Assembly (NCBI RefSeq): GCF_004011505.1 | Contig: NZ_SAUN01000001.1 | Span: 10,939,501 to 11,003,500, forward strand | Direction of reading: 5' to 3' | DNA: 64,000 bases | DNA from: Nonomuraea polychroma | GTDB taxonomy: Bacteria; Actinomycetota; Actinomycetes; Streptosporangiales; Streptosporangiaceae | Part shown: piece after piece, positions 8,485 through 17,317 of the stretch | Numbering within the stretch: the stretch's first letter is position 1 | Layout: each line of letters starts with the position of its first letter | Made by a program: the position numbers and the translations under genes | The notes under the pieces: model-generated | What the model was told of the DNA's origin: nothing | Database searches by the model: none | Seen by the model: only the letters and a program-made list of their open reading frames with translations

Positions 8485-9048
8485 ATGATCAAGATTGGCA
8501 TCATCATCGGCAGCGTCCGCCCAGGACGTAACGGTGTGAACGTCGCCCGCTGGGTGCACGACCTGGCCGTCAAGCGCGACGACGCCCACTTCGAGCTGAT
8601 CGACCTGGCCGACTTCGCCCTGCCGCACCTCGACGAGCCCTTGCCTGCTGCCGTGGGGCAGTACGCCCACGCCCACACCAAGGCGTGGTCGGAGCGTATC
8701 GCCGCCTTCGACGGCTTCGTGTTCGTCACGCCGGAGTACAACCACTCCACCTCCGGCGCGCTGAAGAACGCCATCGACTTCCTCTATGCCGAATGGCAGG
8801 ACAAGGCCGCGGGCTTCGTCGGCTACGGCGCGGACGGCGGCGTACGGGCGACCGAGCACCTCAGGCAGGTGCTCGGCCAGTTGAAGGTCGCCGACGTGCC
8901 CGGGCAGGTCTCGCTCTCGCTGCACCACGACTTCGAGAACATGGCGGTGTTCAGCCCGGCCGAGCACCAGGAGGCCATGGTGACGACGATGCTCGACCAG
9001 GTCGTCGCCTGGAGCGGCGCGCTGAAGCCGCTCAGGGCCGCGGCCTGA
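8485..9048 (+). CDS. NADPH-dependent FMN reductase (NAD(P)H:quinone reductase family)
   Basis: The 187-residue flavodoxin-like protein has the FMN phosphate loop GSVRPGRNG at residues 9-17 and the flavin-contacting TPEYNHSTSGALKNAID at about residues 87-103, both diagnostic for the FMN_red family (Azr, ArsH and chromate-reductase relatives). AAGGACGAG precedes the ATG. The gene sits 9 bases after the fused reductase, so the two are probably cotranscribed and may act together against quinones or oxidative stress. Its 3' end overlaps the convergent acetoacetyl-CoA synthetase gene by 17 bases. Confidence 0.9.
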   Translation: MIKIGIIIGSVRPGRNGVNVARWVHDLAVKRDDAHFELIDLADFALPHLDEPLPAAVGQYAHAHTKAWSERIAAFDGFVFVTPEYNHSTSGALKNAIDFLYAEWQDKAAGFVGYGADGGVRATEHLRQVLGQLKVADVPGQVSLSLHHDFENMAVFSPAEHQEAMVTTMLDQVVAWSGALKPLRAAA

Positions 9049-10999
9049 AGTGCTGCAGCACCTCGGGGTTGGCCATGGCGTCGGGATTGGCCGCCTCCTC
9101 CACCGGCGTGCCGAGCAGGATCTTGCGTACCGGAACCTCCAGTTTCTTGCCCGACAGAGTGCGGGGGATGCCGGGCACCACGCGGATCTCGTTCGGCACG
9201 TGCCGGGGTGACAGTTCCTCGCGCAGAGCCGCGCAGAGCGAGCGTTCCAGGGACTCGGTGAACTCGGCGCCCTCGGCGAGGGTCACGTACAGGAGCAGCC
9301 GCCCCTCCTGCCCGAGCTGACCTGTGTCGATCACGAGGCTGTCGGCGATCTCCTCGAACCGCTCGACGACGCGGTAGAACTCGCTGGTGCCCATCCGGAC
9401 GCCGCCCCGGTTGAGCGTCGAGTCGGAGCGGCCGTAGATCACGCAGCTGCCGTCCTCGTTGATCTTGATCCAGTCGCCGTGCCGCCACACGCCCGGATAG
9501 ACGTCGAAGTAACTCTCGGCGTACCGCTCGCCGCCGGGGTCGTTCCAGAACATCACCGGCATCGACGGCATCGGCTGCGTCACCACCAGCTCGCCGACCT
9601 CGCCGACGATCGGCTTGCCGGCGGGGTCGTACGACTCCACCTTCGCGCCCAGCGACCGGCACGGGATGATCCCCGCCCTGATCGGGTGGAGCATGGTCGC
9701 CCCGACGAACCCCGTGCACACGTCCGTGCCGCCGGAGAACGAGCCGATCGGGACCCCGGGCAGCTCGGCCGCCACCCACGCGAACCCCTCGGGCGGCAGC
9801 GGGGACCCGGTCGAGCCGACGCCGCGCAGCCGCTCCAGCCCGGACGGCCGCACGGCGGCCTTCAACGAGGCCATGATGTACGGCGCCCCGACTCCGAAGT
9901 ACGTCACGCCCTCCGAATCGGCGATCCGCCACAGCGCGGCCGGTGACGGATGGGTGGCCGAGCCGTCGTACATCACCGGAGTGGCCCCCACCAGCAGGGC
10001 GCCGATGAGGTAGTTCCACATCATCCAGCCTGTGGTGGTGTACCAGAAGAACACATCGCCCTCGCCCAGATCCTGGTGGAACGCGAGCGACTTGAGATGT
10101 TCCAGCACCACCCCGCCGTGGCCGTGCACGATCGGCTTCGGCAACCCGGTCGTGCCGCTGGAGTAGAGGATCCAGAGGGGGTGATCGAACGGCACCCGCT
10201 CGAACGCCAGCGGCCCCTCCTCGGACCGCAGCCCTTCCCAGCCGATCACCTCGCCGTGCGGCACCTCCTGGGTGTGCGCCGGAGTGGGCTCGGCCTGCTG
10301 CGGCGCGCGGCCCTCCTCGGCCGCCGTCAGGTACGGGATCCACACGGTCGCGCGGAGCGAGGGCAGCTCCGCGGCGATCTCGTTGACCGCGGCCGAGCGG
10401 TCGTAGCTCTTGCCGTTGTAGTGGTAGCCGTCGACCGCGATCAGCACCTTCGGCTCGATCTGCTTGAACCGGTCGACGATGCTCGGCACCCCGAAGTCCG
10501 GCGAGCCGGCCGACCAGATGGCGCCGAGGGAGGCTGTGGCCAGGAAGGCGATCAGGGCCTGCGGGATGTTCGGCAGGTAACCGGCCACCCGGTCGCCCCG
10601 CCGCACGCCGAGCCTGACCAGCCCGGCCCGCACCCGTGCGACCTCCTCACGCAGCTCGGCGCAGCTCAGCTCCTGGCGGGCGCCGTCCTCGGAGACGAAG
10701 ACCAGCGCGGTGCCCTCGGCCCGGCGCAGCGCGTTCTCGGCGTAGTTGAGCGAGCTCCCGGCGAACCACCGGGCCCCGGGCATGGTCCCGGACAGCACCG
10801 GCCCGTCGCCGCGCTCCCCGATCACGTCGAAGTAGTCCCAGATCGACGTCCAGAATGCCGCCGGCTGATCGACCGACCACCGCCACACGTCCTCGTAGGA
10901 CTCGTCCCGCCGTCCCAGCCACTCCAGGTAGCGGGTCAGCCGGGCCCTTTCGACCACCTCTTCGCTCGGCTCCCAGAGAAGCTCGCCCTCAGCAACCAT
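9032..10999 (-). CDS. Acetoacetyl-CoA synthetase (acetoacetate--CoA ligase)
   Basis: This 655-residue adenylate-forming enzyme has an N-terminal ACAS_N region with the family-specific WDYFDVIG and MPGARWFAGSSLNYAENAL, the ATP loop ILYSSGTTGLPKPIVHGHGG at about residue 283, and the hinge YGRSDSTLNRGGVRMG, where free acetyl-CoA synthetases have GRxDD. The C-terminal lid ends in LSGKKLEVPV, containing the catalytic Lys. It activates acetoacetate to acetoacetyl-CoA for ketone-body or polyester use. It lies 58 bases downstream of the beta-lactamase-like gene on the same strand, which may be coincidental. Confidence 0.93.
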   Translation of the reverse strand: MVAEGELLWEPSEEVVERARLTRYLEWLGRRDESYEDVWRWSVDQPAAFWTSIWDYFDVIGERGDGPVLSGTMPGARWFAGSSLNYAENALRRAEGTALVFVSEDGARQELSCAELREEVARVRAGLVRLGVRRGDRVAGYLPNIPQALIAFLATASLGAIWSAGSPDFGVPSIVDRFKQIEPKVLIAVDGYHYNGKSYDRSAAVNEIAAELPSLRATVWIPYLTAAEEGRAPQQAEPTPAHTQEVPHGEVIGWEGLRSEEGPLAFERVPFDHPLWILYSSGTTGLPKPIVHGHGGVVLEHLKSLAFHQDLGEGDVFFWYTTTGWMMWNYLIGALLVGATPVMYDGSATHPSPAALWRIADSEGVTYFGVGAPYIMASLKAAVRPSGLERLRGVGSTGSPLPPEGFAWVAAELPGVPIGSFSGGTDVCTGFVGATMLHPIRAGIIPCRSLGAKVESYDPAGKPIVGEVGELVVTQPMPSMPVMFWNDPGGERYAESYFDVYPGVWRHGDWIKINEDGSCVIYGRSDSTLNRGGVRMGTSEFYRVVERFEEIADSLVIDTGQLGQEGRLLLYVTLAEGAEFTESLERSLCAALREELSPRHVPNEIRVVPGIPRTLSGKKLEVPVRKILLGTPVEEAANPDAMANPEVLQHFRPRP

Positions 11000-11057
11000 G
11001 TCCCCATCCTGTCGCCCGATCAGTGGGAGGACCTACCTGTACCCCCCACACAACTGA

Positions 11058-11915
11058 CTATCTCCGTAGGTGGTCAACCGCCATACGTGCGGCGGTGCCG
11101 ATGACGGCGTCCGCGCGCGGCTGGTTGAGCGCGGTGCTGAAGGAACGGGTGAAGACCGCCACCGCGTAGCGCCGGCCGTCGGGATATTCGACGACGCCGG
11201 ACTCGGTGCGCAGCGTCGGCAGCGTGCCGGTCTTGCCGCTGACCGCGACGTCGTCGTACGGGAAGCCGGAGGCCAGCCGGTGCGGCCACACCTGCATGTT
11301 GAGCACGGCACGCATCCAGGCGCAGGACGCGACCGAGGCCGCCTCGTCCCGCCAGATCAGCCCGAACAGCCGGGCCATCTCGCGCGGCGTGCTGCGGTTC
11401 GCCCGCGCCGGGTCGAGCGCGCTCAGCCGGGCCACCTCGTCGGGATCCACGTACGGCCAGCCGTGGCCGGTGTCCTTGCGCATGCTCTCGTTGATTTCCT
11501 TGGCGCTCTGCGACACCCGGGTCGACATCAGCCCGTGCCGCGCCAGCATGGCGTTGATCGCGTCGATACCGACCCGCCCGAGCAGCACGTCGGCCGAGCT
11601 GTTGTCGCTCACCGCGATCATCAGGTACGCCAGGTCGCGCAGCGAGATCGTCACGTCGTCGAGCATGGCCGAGATGCCCGTCGGCCCCGGCACCCGGTCG
11701 CCGGCCGTCACGGTCACCCGGCTCGTGGGGTCGAGCAGCCCGGCGTCGGCCTGCCTGCAGAACTCGACCAGCAGCGGCACCTTGAACATCGACGCCGTGG
11801 GCAACTGCTCGTCGGCCCCGTGCCCGACCTCCCGCCCGGAGTCGATGTCGGCGGCGTACAACCAGCCGGTGACACCCGCCATCCGGAACAACGTCTCGAA
11901 GTCCGGCCCGCTCAT
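11058..11915 (-). CDS. Class A beta-lactamase-like serine hydrolase, no signal peptide
   Basis: The 285-residue protein has the class A motifs in order: S-M-F-K (SxxK) near residue 43, SDN in AVSDNSSAD, and SGKTGT near residue 228. A Glu in DPDEVARL, 17 residues before STP, aligns with Glu166 of class A enzymes, while the usual Asn170 position is Leu. No signal peptide or lipobox precedes the domain, so it should act in the cytoplasm unless exported another way. Its ATG overlaps the stop of the LysR gene (ATGA), implying coexpression. Activity on beta-lactams is unproven; an esterase or amidase role is equally possible. Confidence 0.82.
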   Translation of the reverse strand: MSGPDFETLFRMAGVTGWLYAADIDSGREVGHGADEQLPTASMFKVPLLVEFCRQADAGLLDPTSRVTVTAGDRVPGPTGISAMLDDVTISLRDLAYLMIAVSDNSSADVLLGRVGIDAINAMLARHGLMSTRVSQSAKEINESMRKDTGHGWPYVDPDEVARLSALDPARANRSTPREMARLFGLIWRDEAASVASCAWMRAVLNMQVWPHRLASGFPYDDVAVSGKTGTLPTLRTESGVVEYPDGRRYAVAVFTRSFSTALNQPRADAVIGTAARMAVDHLRR

Positions 11916-12829
11916 GCCAGCATCCCCGGCCTGCGGCTGATCCGCCGCGCGGGCACGGCGCCTTCGTCCGTCATCCCGGCGCTCTCCTTCAAGGTCCGTA
12001 CGGCCACGGCCGAGAAATCGTCGATCGGGGCCGTGGCCACCCGCCAGGCCGTGGAGACCCGGTACGCGATCGGCGAGCCTAGCAGCGGCCGCCACGCAAG
12101 CCCCGGCACCTCGACCTTCGGCGCGAACGCCACCGCCGCCCCCGCCAGCACCAGCCCGAGCCCGGCGCCCTGGTGCACCTGAGGGGGGACATAGCCGTGG
12201 CGGCGGCACTCCGACAACGTCTCGGCGTACATGCCCGGCTCGCCGTCCTTGGGCGGCATCAGCAGCTCCCGCCCGGCCAGGTCGGCCAGGTGCACCTCAC
12301 CCACGCCGGCCAGCGGGTCGCCGGCGGCCAGCAGCACACCCTGGACCTGGACGAGCGGCTCGCCGAAGCGCAGCCCCGGCGCGGTCACCGGATGCCGGAC
12401 GAGCCCGACGTCGATCACGCCCTCGGCCAGCGCGGTCACCTGGTCGGCGGTCCAGATCTCGGTGGGCGCGAGACGTACCTCGGGATGCGTCTCGCGGAAG
12501 TCCGCGACCAGGGCGGCGATCACGGCTGCGGCCAGGTCGGGCGGTACGCCGACCTTGAGCACCGTGCCCTCGCCGTGCCTGGCCAGCTCGTGCAGACGAT
12601 CCACCCTGGCCACGATCTCGCGGGCCTCCCCGAGCACCAGCCTGCCTGCCTCGGTGAGCCGGACCTGGCGGGCGGAGCGGTCGAACAGGCGGGTGCCGAG
12701 CTCTTCCTCCAAGCGCTTGATGCGCTGGCTGAGCGGCGGCTGGGCCATGCCGAGCCGGATCGCGGCGTTGCCGAAGTGCAGCTCTTCCGCCACCGCGATG
12801 AAGTAGCGAAGATGGCGGACCAAGTCCAT
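11912..12829 (-). CDS. LysR-family transcriptional regulator
   Basis: The 305-residue protein has an N-terminal winged HTH (LRYFIAVAEELHFGNAAIRLG, then PPLSQRIKRLEEELGTRLFDR) and a LysR substrate-binding domain at about residues 90-290. It is cotranscribed with the beta-lactamase-like gene and divergent from the penicillin-binding protein gene at 12917 across 87 bases. This resembles the ampR/ampC arrangement of other bacteria, but sequence kinship to AmpR cannot be judged here. The regulator probably binds the dyad at 12846-12859. Confidence 0.9.
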   Translation of the reverse strand: MDLVRHLRYFIAVAEELHFGNAAIRLGMAQPPLSQRIKRLEEELGTRLFDRSARQVRLTEAGRLVLGEAREIVARVDRLHELARHGEGTVLKVGVPPDLAAAVIAALVADFRETHPEVRLAPTEIWTADQVTALAEGVIDVGLVRHPVTAPGLRFGEPLVQVQGVLLAAGDPLAGVGEVHLADLAGRELLMPPKDGEPGMYAETLSECRRHGYVPPQVHQGAGLGLVLAGAAVAFAPKVEVPGLAWRPLLGSPIAYRVSTAWRVATAPIDDFSAVAVRTLKESAGMTDEGAVPARRISRRPGMLA

Positions 12830-12845
12830 GACCAGCCACTATATC

Positions 12846-12859
12846 CAGATTCATATCTG
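12846..12859. promoter_or_regulatory. Dyad CAGAT-TCAT-ATCTG in the LysR/PBP divergent promoter
   Basis: The site is embedded in an AT-rich stretch unlike the surrounding GC-rich sequence and lies 17 bases before the LysR start. Its place and shape suit a LysR-type operator controlling both directions. Confidence 0.4.
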
Positions 12860-12916
12860 TGGAGCAGTCATATCAATATTGGACACCCGTGCCACGCCTC
12901 TGGTGTCCTCTGGGGC

Positions 12917-14503
12917 ATGGCACCGCAAACGGGGACAATACGACGGCCGCGCTCGCGCAGGTGGCCGTGGATCACGGCGGGGCTCCTGGTCCCGCTCGTG
13001 GCGGCGGGAGGCGTGATCTGGGCCCTGCGTACGCAGGGCTCGCCGGAGGAGACGGCCGACCGGTATCTCGCCGCCTGGACCGCACAGGACTATGCGGGGA
13101 TGCGGGCGCTCGTCGACGACCCGCCCGCCGACTTCGAGGCCCGCCACAAACGATTCCATGCCGATCTCAAGGTCACGGAGGCGACCTTCCGCCGGCACGT
13201 GCCGACGGGGGTCTTCGCGGCCACGGCCGAGGACACGGGCGGCGTCGTGACCTTCAAGGCGAGGCTGAGCGGGCGGCAGCTCGACTGGGACTACGGCGGG
13301 GAGCTCAGGTTCGTCGAACGCGACCGCATGTGGAAGGTCGCCTGGAGCCCTGCCGCCATGCACCCCTTGCTCAAGGCGGGCCGCTCGTTGCGGGTGGTCG
13401 AGGAGAAGGGCGACCCGCTGCGGGTCCTGGCTGCCGACGGCACCCCGGTCAACACCCCGGACGCGCCCGGCTCGGTGCAGCAGCTCGTCGAGGGCCTCAA
13501 AGAGACCTACCCCGACCGCTTCAAGGCCCCCGGCCGCTACAGAATCGACCTCTACGAGGGAAATGAGCTCATCAAGACCGTCGTCGAAGCAGGCGGGAAC
13601 CGGCCGATCAAGACCACGCTCGACCTGGCCGTCCACCGGGCCGGGGCCGCGTCTCTGGAGGGCGTGCGCAAGCCGGCCTCGCTGGTGGCGCTGCGGGCCT
13701 CGACCGGGGAGATCCTGGCCGTGGTCAACAAGCCGGGCGGGTTCAACCGGGCGTTGCTCGGCAAATATCCGCCGGGGTCGACGTTCAAGGTCGTGACGGC
13801 CTCCGCGCTGGTCGCGGGCGGGGTCTCGCCGGGGGAGCAGGTCACGTGCCCGGCCGAGAAGAACATCGGCGGCTTCCCCTTCCACAACGCCGGTTTCAAG
13901 GACTACGGGGCGTTGACGTTCCAGGAGGCGTTCGCGCACTCGTGCAACACGACGTTCGGCGAGATGAGCGTGGCCTCGCTGGGCGGTGAGCGGCTGGCCG
14001 AGGTCGCCAGGAGCTTCGGCTTCGGGACGGCGATCACGCCGGGCGTGCCCGCCGTACGGGCCGAGTTCCCCGACCCCAAGGACGACACCGACCTGGCCTC
14101 CGCCTCGATCGGCCAGGGGCGGGTGCTGGCGAGCCCGCTCAACATGGCCTCCGTGGCCGCCGCCGTCGCCTCCGGCGCCTGGGTCCCGCCCCGGCTCGTC
14201 ATCGACGAGCCGACCGGCCAGGACTCCCGGCCCCGGCCCCTGGAGCCCGCCGTGGTGTCCGCCCTGCGCAAGCTCATGCCCGCCGTCGTCACGGACGGCA
14301 CCGCCCACGCCGTCCGCTTCCCGGCGGGCACGGCCGGCAAGACCGGCACCGCCGAGTACGGATCCGGCAAGGAACCGCCCGCGCACTCGTGGTTCATCGG
14401 CTACAAGGGGGACGTGGCCTTCGCGGTCATCGTCGAGGGCGCCGGCGCCGGCTCCGCGGTCGCCGCCCCGGTCGCGGCCCGCTTCCTCAACGCACTCCCT
14501 TGA
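12917..14503 (+). CDS. Class B penicillin-binding protein with NTF2-like N-terminal domain
   Basis: The 528-residue protein has an uncleaved membrane anchor at about residues 12-33 (WPWITAGLLVPLVAAGGVIWAL). A MecA_N/NTF2-like domain follows at about residues 40-155, then a transpeptidase domain with all three catalytic motifs: S288-T-F-K291, S342-C-N344 and K475-T-G477. It should crosslink peptidoglycan outside the membrane. ATG at 12917 is the only plausible start directly before the anchor. The gene is divergent from LysR and the beta-lactamase-like gene. A lipoprotein paralogue lacking all three motifs lies at 39214. MecA_N-type PBPs often have low beta-lactam affinity, but that is not shown here. 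Confidence 0.9.
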   Translation: MAPQTGTIRRPRSRRWPWITAGLLVPLVAAGGVIWALRTQGSPEETADRYLAAWTAQDYAGMRALVDDPPADFEARHKRFHADLKVTEATFRRHVPTGVFAATAEDTGGVVTFKARLSGRQLDWDYGGELRFVERDRMWKVAWSPAAMHPLLKAGRSLRVVEEKGDPLRVLAADGTPVNTPDAPGSVQQLVEGLKETYPDRFKAPGRYRIDLYEGNELIKTVVEAGGNRPIKTTLDLAVHRAGAASLEGVRKPASLVALRASTGEILAVVNKPGGFNRALLGKYPPGSTFKVVTASALVAGGVSPGEQVTCPAEKNIGGFPFHNAGFKDYGALTFQEAFAHSCNTTFGEMSVASLGGERLAEVARSFGFGTAITPGVPAVRAEFPDPKDDTDLASASIGQGRVLASPLNMASVAAAVASGAWVPPRLVIDEPTGQDSRPRPLEPAVVSALRKLMPAVVTDGTAHAVRFPAGTAGKTGTAEYGSGKEPPAHSWFIGYKGDVAFAVIVEGAGAGSAVAAPVAARFLNALP

Positions 14504-14591
14504 CCCACCTGCCACACCACTCCTCCGTGGTGCGATGGCGTACATGCCGCCTGGCCGGCGCTCGGATCCCTCGCCTGTCCGCCCGGTGGGG

Positions 14592-15311
14592 TCAGCTGGC
14601 TTTGCGGCCGGCTGGGGAGGTGAGGCCGGCGACCGCGGCCACCACCTCCGAGGCGTTGGACAGGTCGGGCAGGACAAGGTCGGCACCCGCCTCGCGGAGC
14701 TCGCTGGCCATGGACCGTCCCGACGCGACGCCGATCATCGCGGCGCCGCCGATCTTGGCGGCCTGAACGTCCCGCGTGGAGTCCCCGATCACCACGGTGT
14801 TGGCCGCCGTGAACGGGGTCCCCAGGCGTTGCTTGGCCCTTCCCTGGGCGACCTGCAGCAGTGTCGCCTTGGGATAGGGCTCCTCGCCGTACCCCCCGAG
14901 CTCGAAGTCGATGTACTTGTCGAGCCCGAACGCCTTGAGCTTGTGCACCGCGTTGCTCTTGATCGTCCCCGTGAGCACCGTCTGCGCCACGCCGTCCAGC
15001 CTGGACACCGACTTCAACGCGTCCCTGGCCCCCGGCATCATCCGCCCCTCCTTGGCCAGCCGCCCGCGCCGGTCGGCGAAGGCCGCGGCGAGCGCCGACA
15101 GGAACCGGGGCAGGTGATCGTCTTCAGCCAGGATCCCGTTGACGGCGAGTGTCTCGAAGACGATCTCCGAGTCCGGACGGCCCATCGGCGGAACGAGTTT
15201 GACCAGCGGCCGGCCGGTCACGGCGCGGAACGCTTCGGCGTAGGCGTCTCTGGACACGATGGCGACGTCGACCAGCGTCAGGTCGACGTTCCACAGCACA
15301 AGGCGATTAAT
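14592..15311 (-). CDS. HAD-superfamily hydrolase with Asn at the nucleophile position, probable ATT start
   Basis: The 239-residue HAD protein has the motif I segment LVLWNVDLTLVD. The usual first Asp (DxDxT) is Asn while the acid/base Asp is kept. Motif II is TVLTGT, and motif IV is IGDSTRDVQAAKIGG. A perfect AGGAGG lies at 15317-15322 (minus strand), five bases before an in-frame ATT at 15311. The first conventional codon, a GTG at 15299, is 17 bases away and would remove part of the first strand, so an ATT start is the best reading. Loss of the nucleophile suggests a non-phosphatase role or a binding function. Confidence 0.65.
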   Translation of the reverse strand: MNRLVLWNVDLTLVDVAIVSRDAYAEAFRAVTGRPLVKLVPPMGRPDSEIVFETLAVNGILAEDDHLPRFLSALAAAFADRRGRLAKEGRMMPGARDALKSVSRLDGVAQTVLTGTIKSNAVHKLKAFGLDKYIDFELGGYGEEPYPKATLLQVAQGRAKQRLGTPFTAANTVVIGDSTRDVQAAKIGGAAMIGVASGRSMASELREAGADLVLPDLSNASEVVAAVAGLTSPAGRKAS

Positions 15312-15392
15312 GGCAGCCTCCTGAGGGGGACACTGCAAGAGTAGGGCCGGCGCCCCGCCAAAGTTCGCCACCTGGACGATTTCGGTCGCGGA

Positions 15393-16019
15393 TTATGCGT
15401 AGTCCAGGGCGTCGGCCAGGGTGTCGACCACTGGCAGCCCCGTGCTCTCCAGGTCGGCCCGCGTCGTCATGCCGCCGGTGTAGAGCACGGCCTTGGCTCC
15501 CACGTGCTTGGCCGCGAGCCCGTCGTCCACGCTGTCGCCGATCACCAGGATCTCGCCGGGGTCCACACCGATGGCCTGGATGTGCGCCGTCATGTGCGCG
15601 GCCTTCTCGCCACCTGTGGTGCCGAGCAGGCCGTCGATCCTGGTGAAGTGCCCGCTGATGCCGAACGAGTCGACCTTGGGCACGAGGTGCGCGTGCGGCG
15701 CCATCGAGCAGAGCGACTGTGTGCCGGTCCAGCCGGTGAGCACGAGCTCGGCGTCGGCGGCCAGCGCGCAGGTGTCGCTCAGCCGGTAGTAGTGCTCGTG
15801 GAACCCGTCGTCCAGCAGCTCCCACTCGCCCTCGGCGAGCGGACGGCCCAGCAGGCGCTCATAGGCAAGCCAGATGGGCCGGGTGTAGACGGCCCGGAAG
15901 CCGTCGGCGGTCAGCACGGGCAGTGCGTACGGTTTGAAGACCTCGTTGGTGGCCCCGACCACGGCGTCGATGTCGTGGAAGAGCGTGCCGTTCCAATCCC
16001 AGATAATGTGCTTCGTCAT
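15393..16019 (-). CDS. HAD-superfamily phosphatase-like hydrolase
   Basis: The 208-residue protein has motif I in IIWDWNGTLFHD, where the nucleophile Asp is present and the second position is Asn, as in the DWNGTL branch of the family. SLCSMAPHAH is in the motif II region, and GDSVDDGLAAKHVGAKAVL is motif IV with the Mg-binding acidic pair. A cap domain occupies about residues 20-85. AAGGTGA lies just before the ATG. It probably removes phosphate from a small metabolite; the substrate is not predictable. It is one of three HAD genes on this strand within 3 kb. Confidence 0.85.
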   Translation of the reverse strand: MTKHIIWDWNGTLFHDIDAVVGATNEVFKPYALPVLTADGFRAVYTRPIWLAYERLLGRPLAEGEWELLDDGFHEHYYRLSDTCALAADAELVLTGWTGTQSLCSMAPHAHLVPKVDSFGISGHFTRIDGLLGTTGGEKAAHMTAHIQAIGVDPGEILVIGDSVDDGLAAKHVGAKAVLYTGGMTTRADLESTGLPVVDTLADALDYA

Positions 16020-16086
16020 CTCACCTTCAACTTATTGGACAGGTTTGACATTCCGGTGAACGCCGAGGAGCGCGCACGTACGGCCT

Positions 16087-16593
16087 TCATCGGAGCAGGT
16101 CTGGGATCTCCTGCGTCGCGTACCACATGAGCTCGTGGGCCTCCGCCCCGTCCACCGTGAACCGGGCGTCGTCGTCGCCCCCGTCGGCGGCGGGCAACGC
16201 GACGATCGCGGCCTCGATGTCGGACGTCGCGTCGAGGTCGTCGATGTGCACCGAAGCGACCTTGGCCAGGGGGACCGGCTCGGAGAGCCGTACCCGGGCG
16301 CGTTCCTCGAGATCGACGCCCGCGGAGACCGCGTGGTCCGGCACCTCGGCCGCGACCACCACCCGGCGGGGCGCGGCCGCGACGCCGTCGGCGCGGTCGG
16401 CGGTGAGCATCCGCAGCGAGGCGCGGGCCGCCTCGGTCAGTGCGACGTATTCGAGCTCCTCGGTGTCTCCCGAGGCGTACCACTCGGTCAGCGCGGGGGT
16501 CACCGCGTAGCCGGTCAGCGGGGCCGGGCCCAGCTCTCCCGCGTCGACGGCCTTGGCCAGTGCTGGGAGAGTGCACGGCAGATAGACGCGCAT
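16087..16593 (-). CDS. Conserved actinobacterial protein of unknown function (DUF6912-like)
   Basis: The 168-residue soluble protein begins MRVYLPCTLPALAKAVDAGE and contains a short alpha/beta pattern with an acidic C-terminal part (DDLDATSDIEAAIVALPAADGG). I recall this type as the family named DUF6912, found alone in actinobacteria. That name is from memory and should be treated as tentative. ATG at 16593 follows AAAGG. An adjoining GTG one codon earlier is an alternative. No catalytic motif, membrane segment or metal-binding cluster is visible. It lies 67 bases upstream of the HAD gene ending at 15393, on the same strand. Confidence 0.75.
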   Translation of the reverse strand: MRVYLPCTLPALAKAVDAGELGPAPLTGYAVTPALTEWYASGDTEELEYVALTEAARASLRMLTADRADGVAAAPRRVVVAAEVPDHAVSAGVDLEERARVRLSEPVPLAKVASVHIDDLDATSDIEAAIVALPAADGGDDDARFTVDGAEAHELMWYATQEIPDLLR

Positions 16594-16669
16594 CACGAAC
16601 CTTTCGTGCTTTGTGGCCGAGCTCCGCTCGGCGTGCTGAGACGGATGTCCGTGTCAGCCTTTGAGGTCA

Positions 16670-17317
16670 CTATGATGCCCGCCGCAACGTGAGGCGTAGG
16701 AGAGACTCGAGTTCTGAGATGGTCGTGTCCGCGTCGCGGTGGTGGATCCCGGTCATGCCGAGCCCGCGGGCGGCCACGATGTTGGCCTCGATGTCGTCGA
16801 TGAACACGCACTCCGCACCCGTCAGCCCGACCTGGCCGAGCGCGTAGTGGAAGATGCGCGGCTCGGGCTTGCGCATGCCGATCTCGCCGGAGATCACCAC
16901 CGCGTCGAAGAGCCCGTCCCAGTCGTGCCGGGGGTACTCATTGGACCAGGAGTTGGACACCAGGCAGGTCTTGACGCCGTGCTCACGTACGTCGCGCAGC
17001 ATGTCGTACATCGCCTCGACCCGCTCGAACCCCGCGAACATGCGCGCGAGCAGCCCTTCGGCCACCGGCGGAACCCCGTCCCGGGTCAGCAGGCGGGCGG
17101 CGAGATCGCGCTCGAAGGAGGCCCCGTCGAGCTCGCCCCGCTCCAGCGCGTGGATGGTGCTCTCCCCGTCGCCGTTGTAGGCGTGGTCGACCATCTCGCG
17201 CATCACGTGGCGGTAGTGCTCGCCGTCGATCCGGTCCGCTTCGATCCATTTGGCGATGGCGTCGGTGAGACTGGTCGTGAGCACCCCGCCCCAGTCGATC
17301 AGCACACCCGTGACCAC
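16670..17317 (-). CDS. HAD-IA family hydrolase (epoxide-hydrolase N-terminal-like phosphatase)
   Basis: GTG at 17317 lies five bases after a perfect AGGAGG, giving 215 residues. Motif I is IDWGGVL (nucleophile Asp kept, second Asp replaced by Gly as in the DxGGV branch). Motif II is CLVSNSW. Motif III is the Lys in GMRKPEPRIF, and motif IV is CVFIDDIEANIVAARGLGM. This pattern matches the branch that includes Acad10 and the N-terminal phosphatase of epoxide hydrolases. A longer in-frame reading upstream lacks a ribosome site and a recognisable domain. The substrate is unknown. Confidence 0.85.
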   Translation of the reverse strand: MVTGVLIDWGGVLTTSLTDAIAKWIEADRIDGEHYRHVMREMVDHAYNGDGESTIHALERGELDGASFERDLAARLLTRDGVPPVAEGLLARMFAGFERVEAMYDMLRDVREHGVKTCLVSNSWSNEYPRHDWDGLFDAVVISGEIGMRKPEPRIFHYALGQVGLTGAECVFIDDIEANIVAARGLGMTGIHHRDADTTISELESLLRLTLRRAS

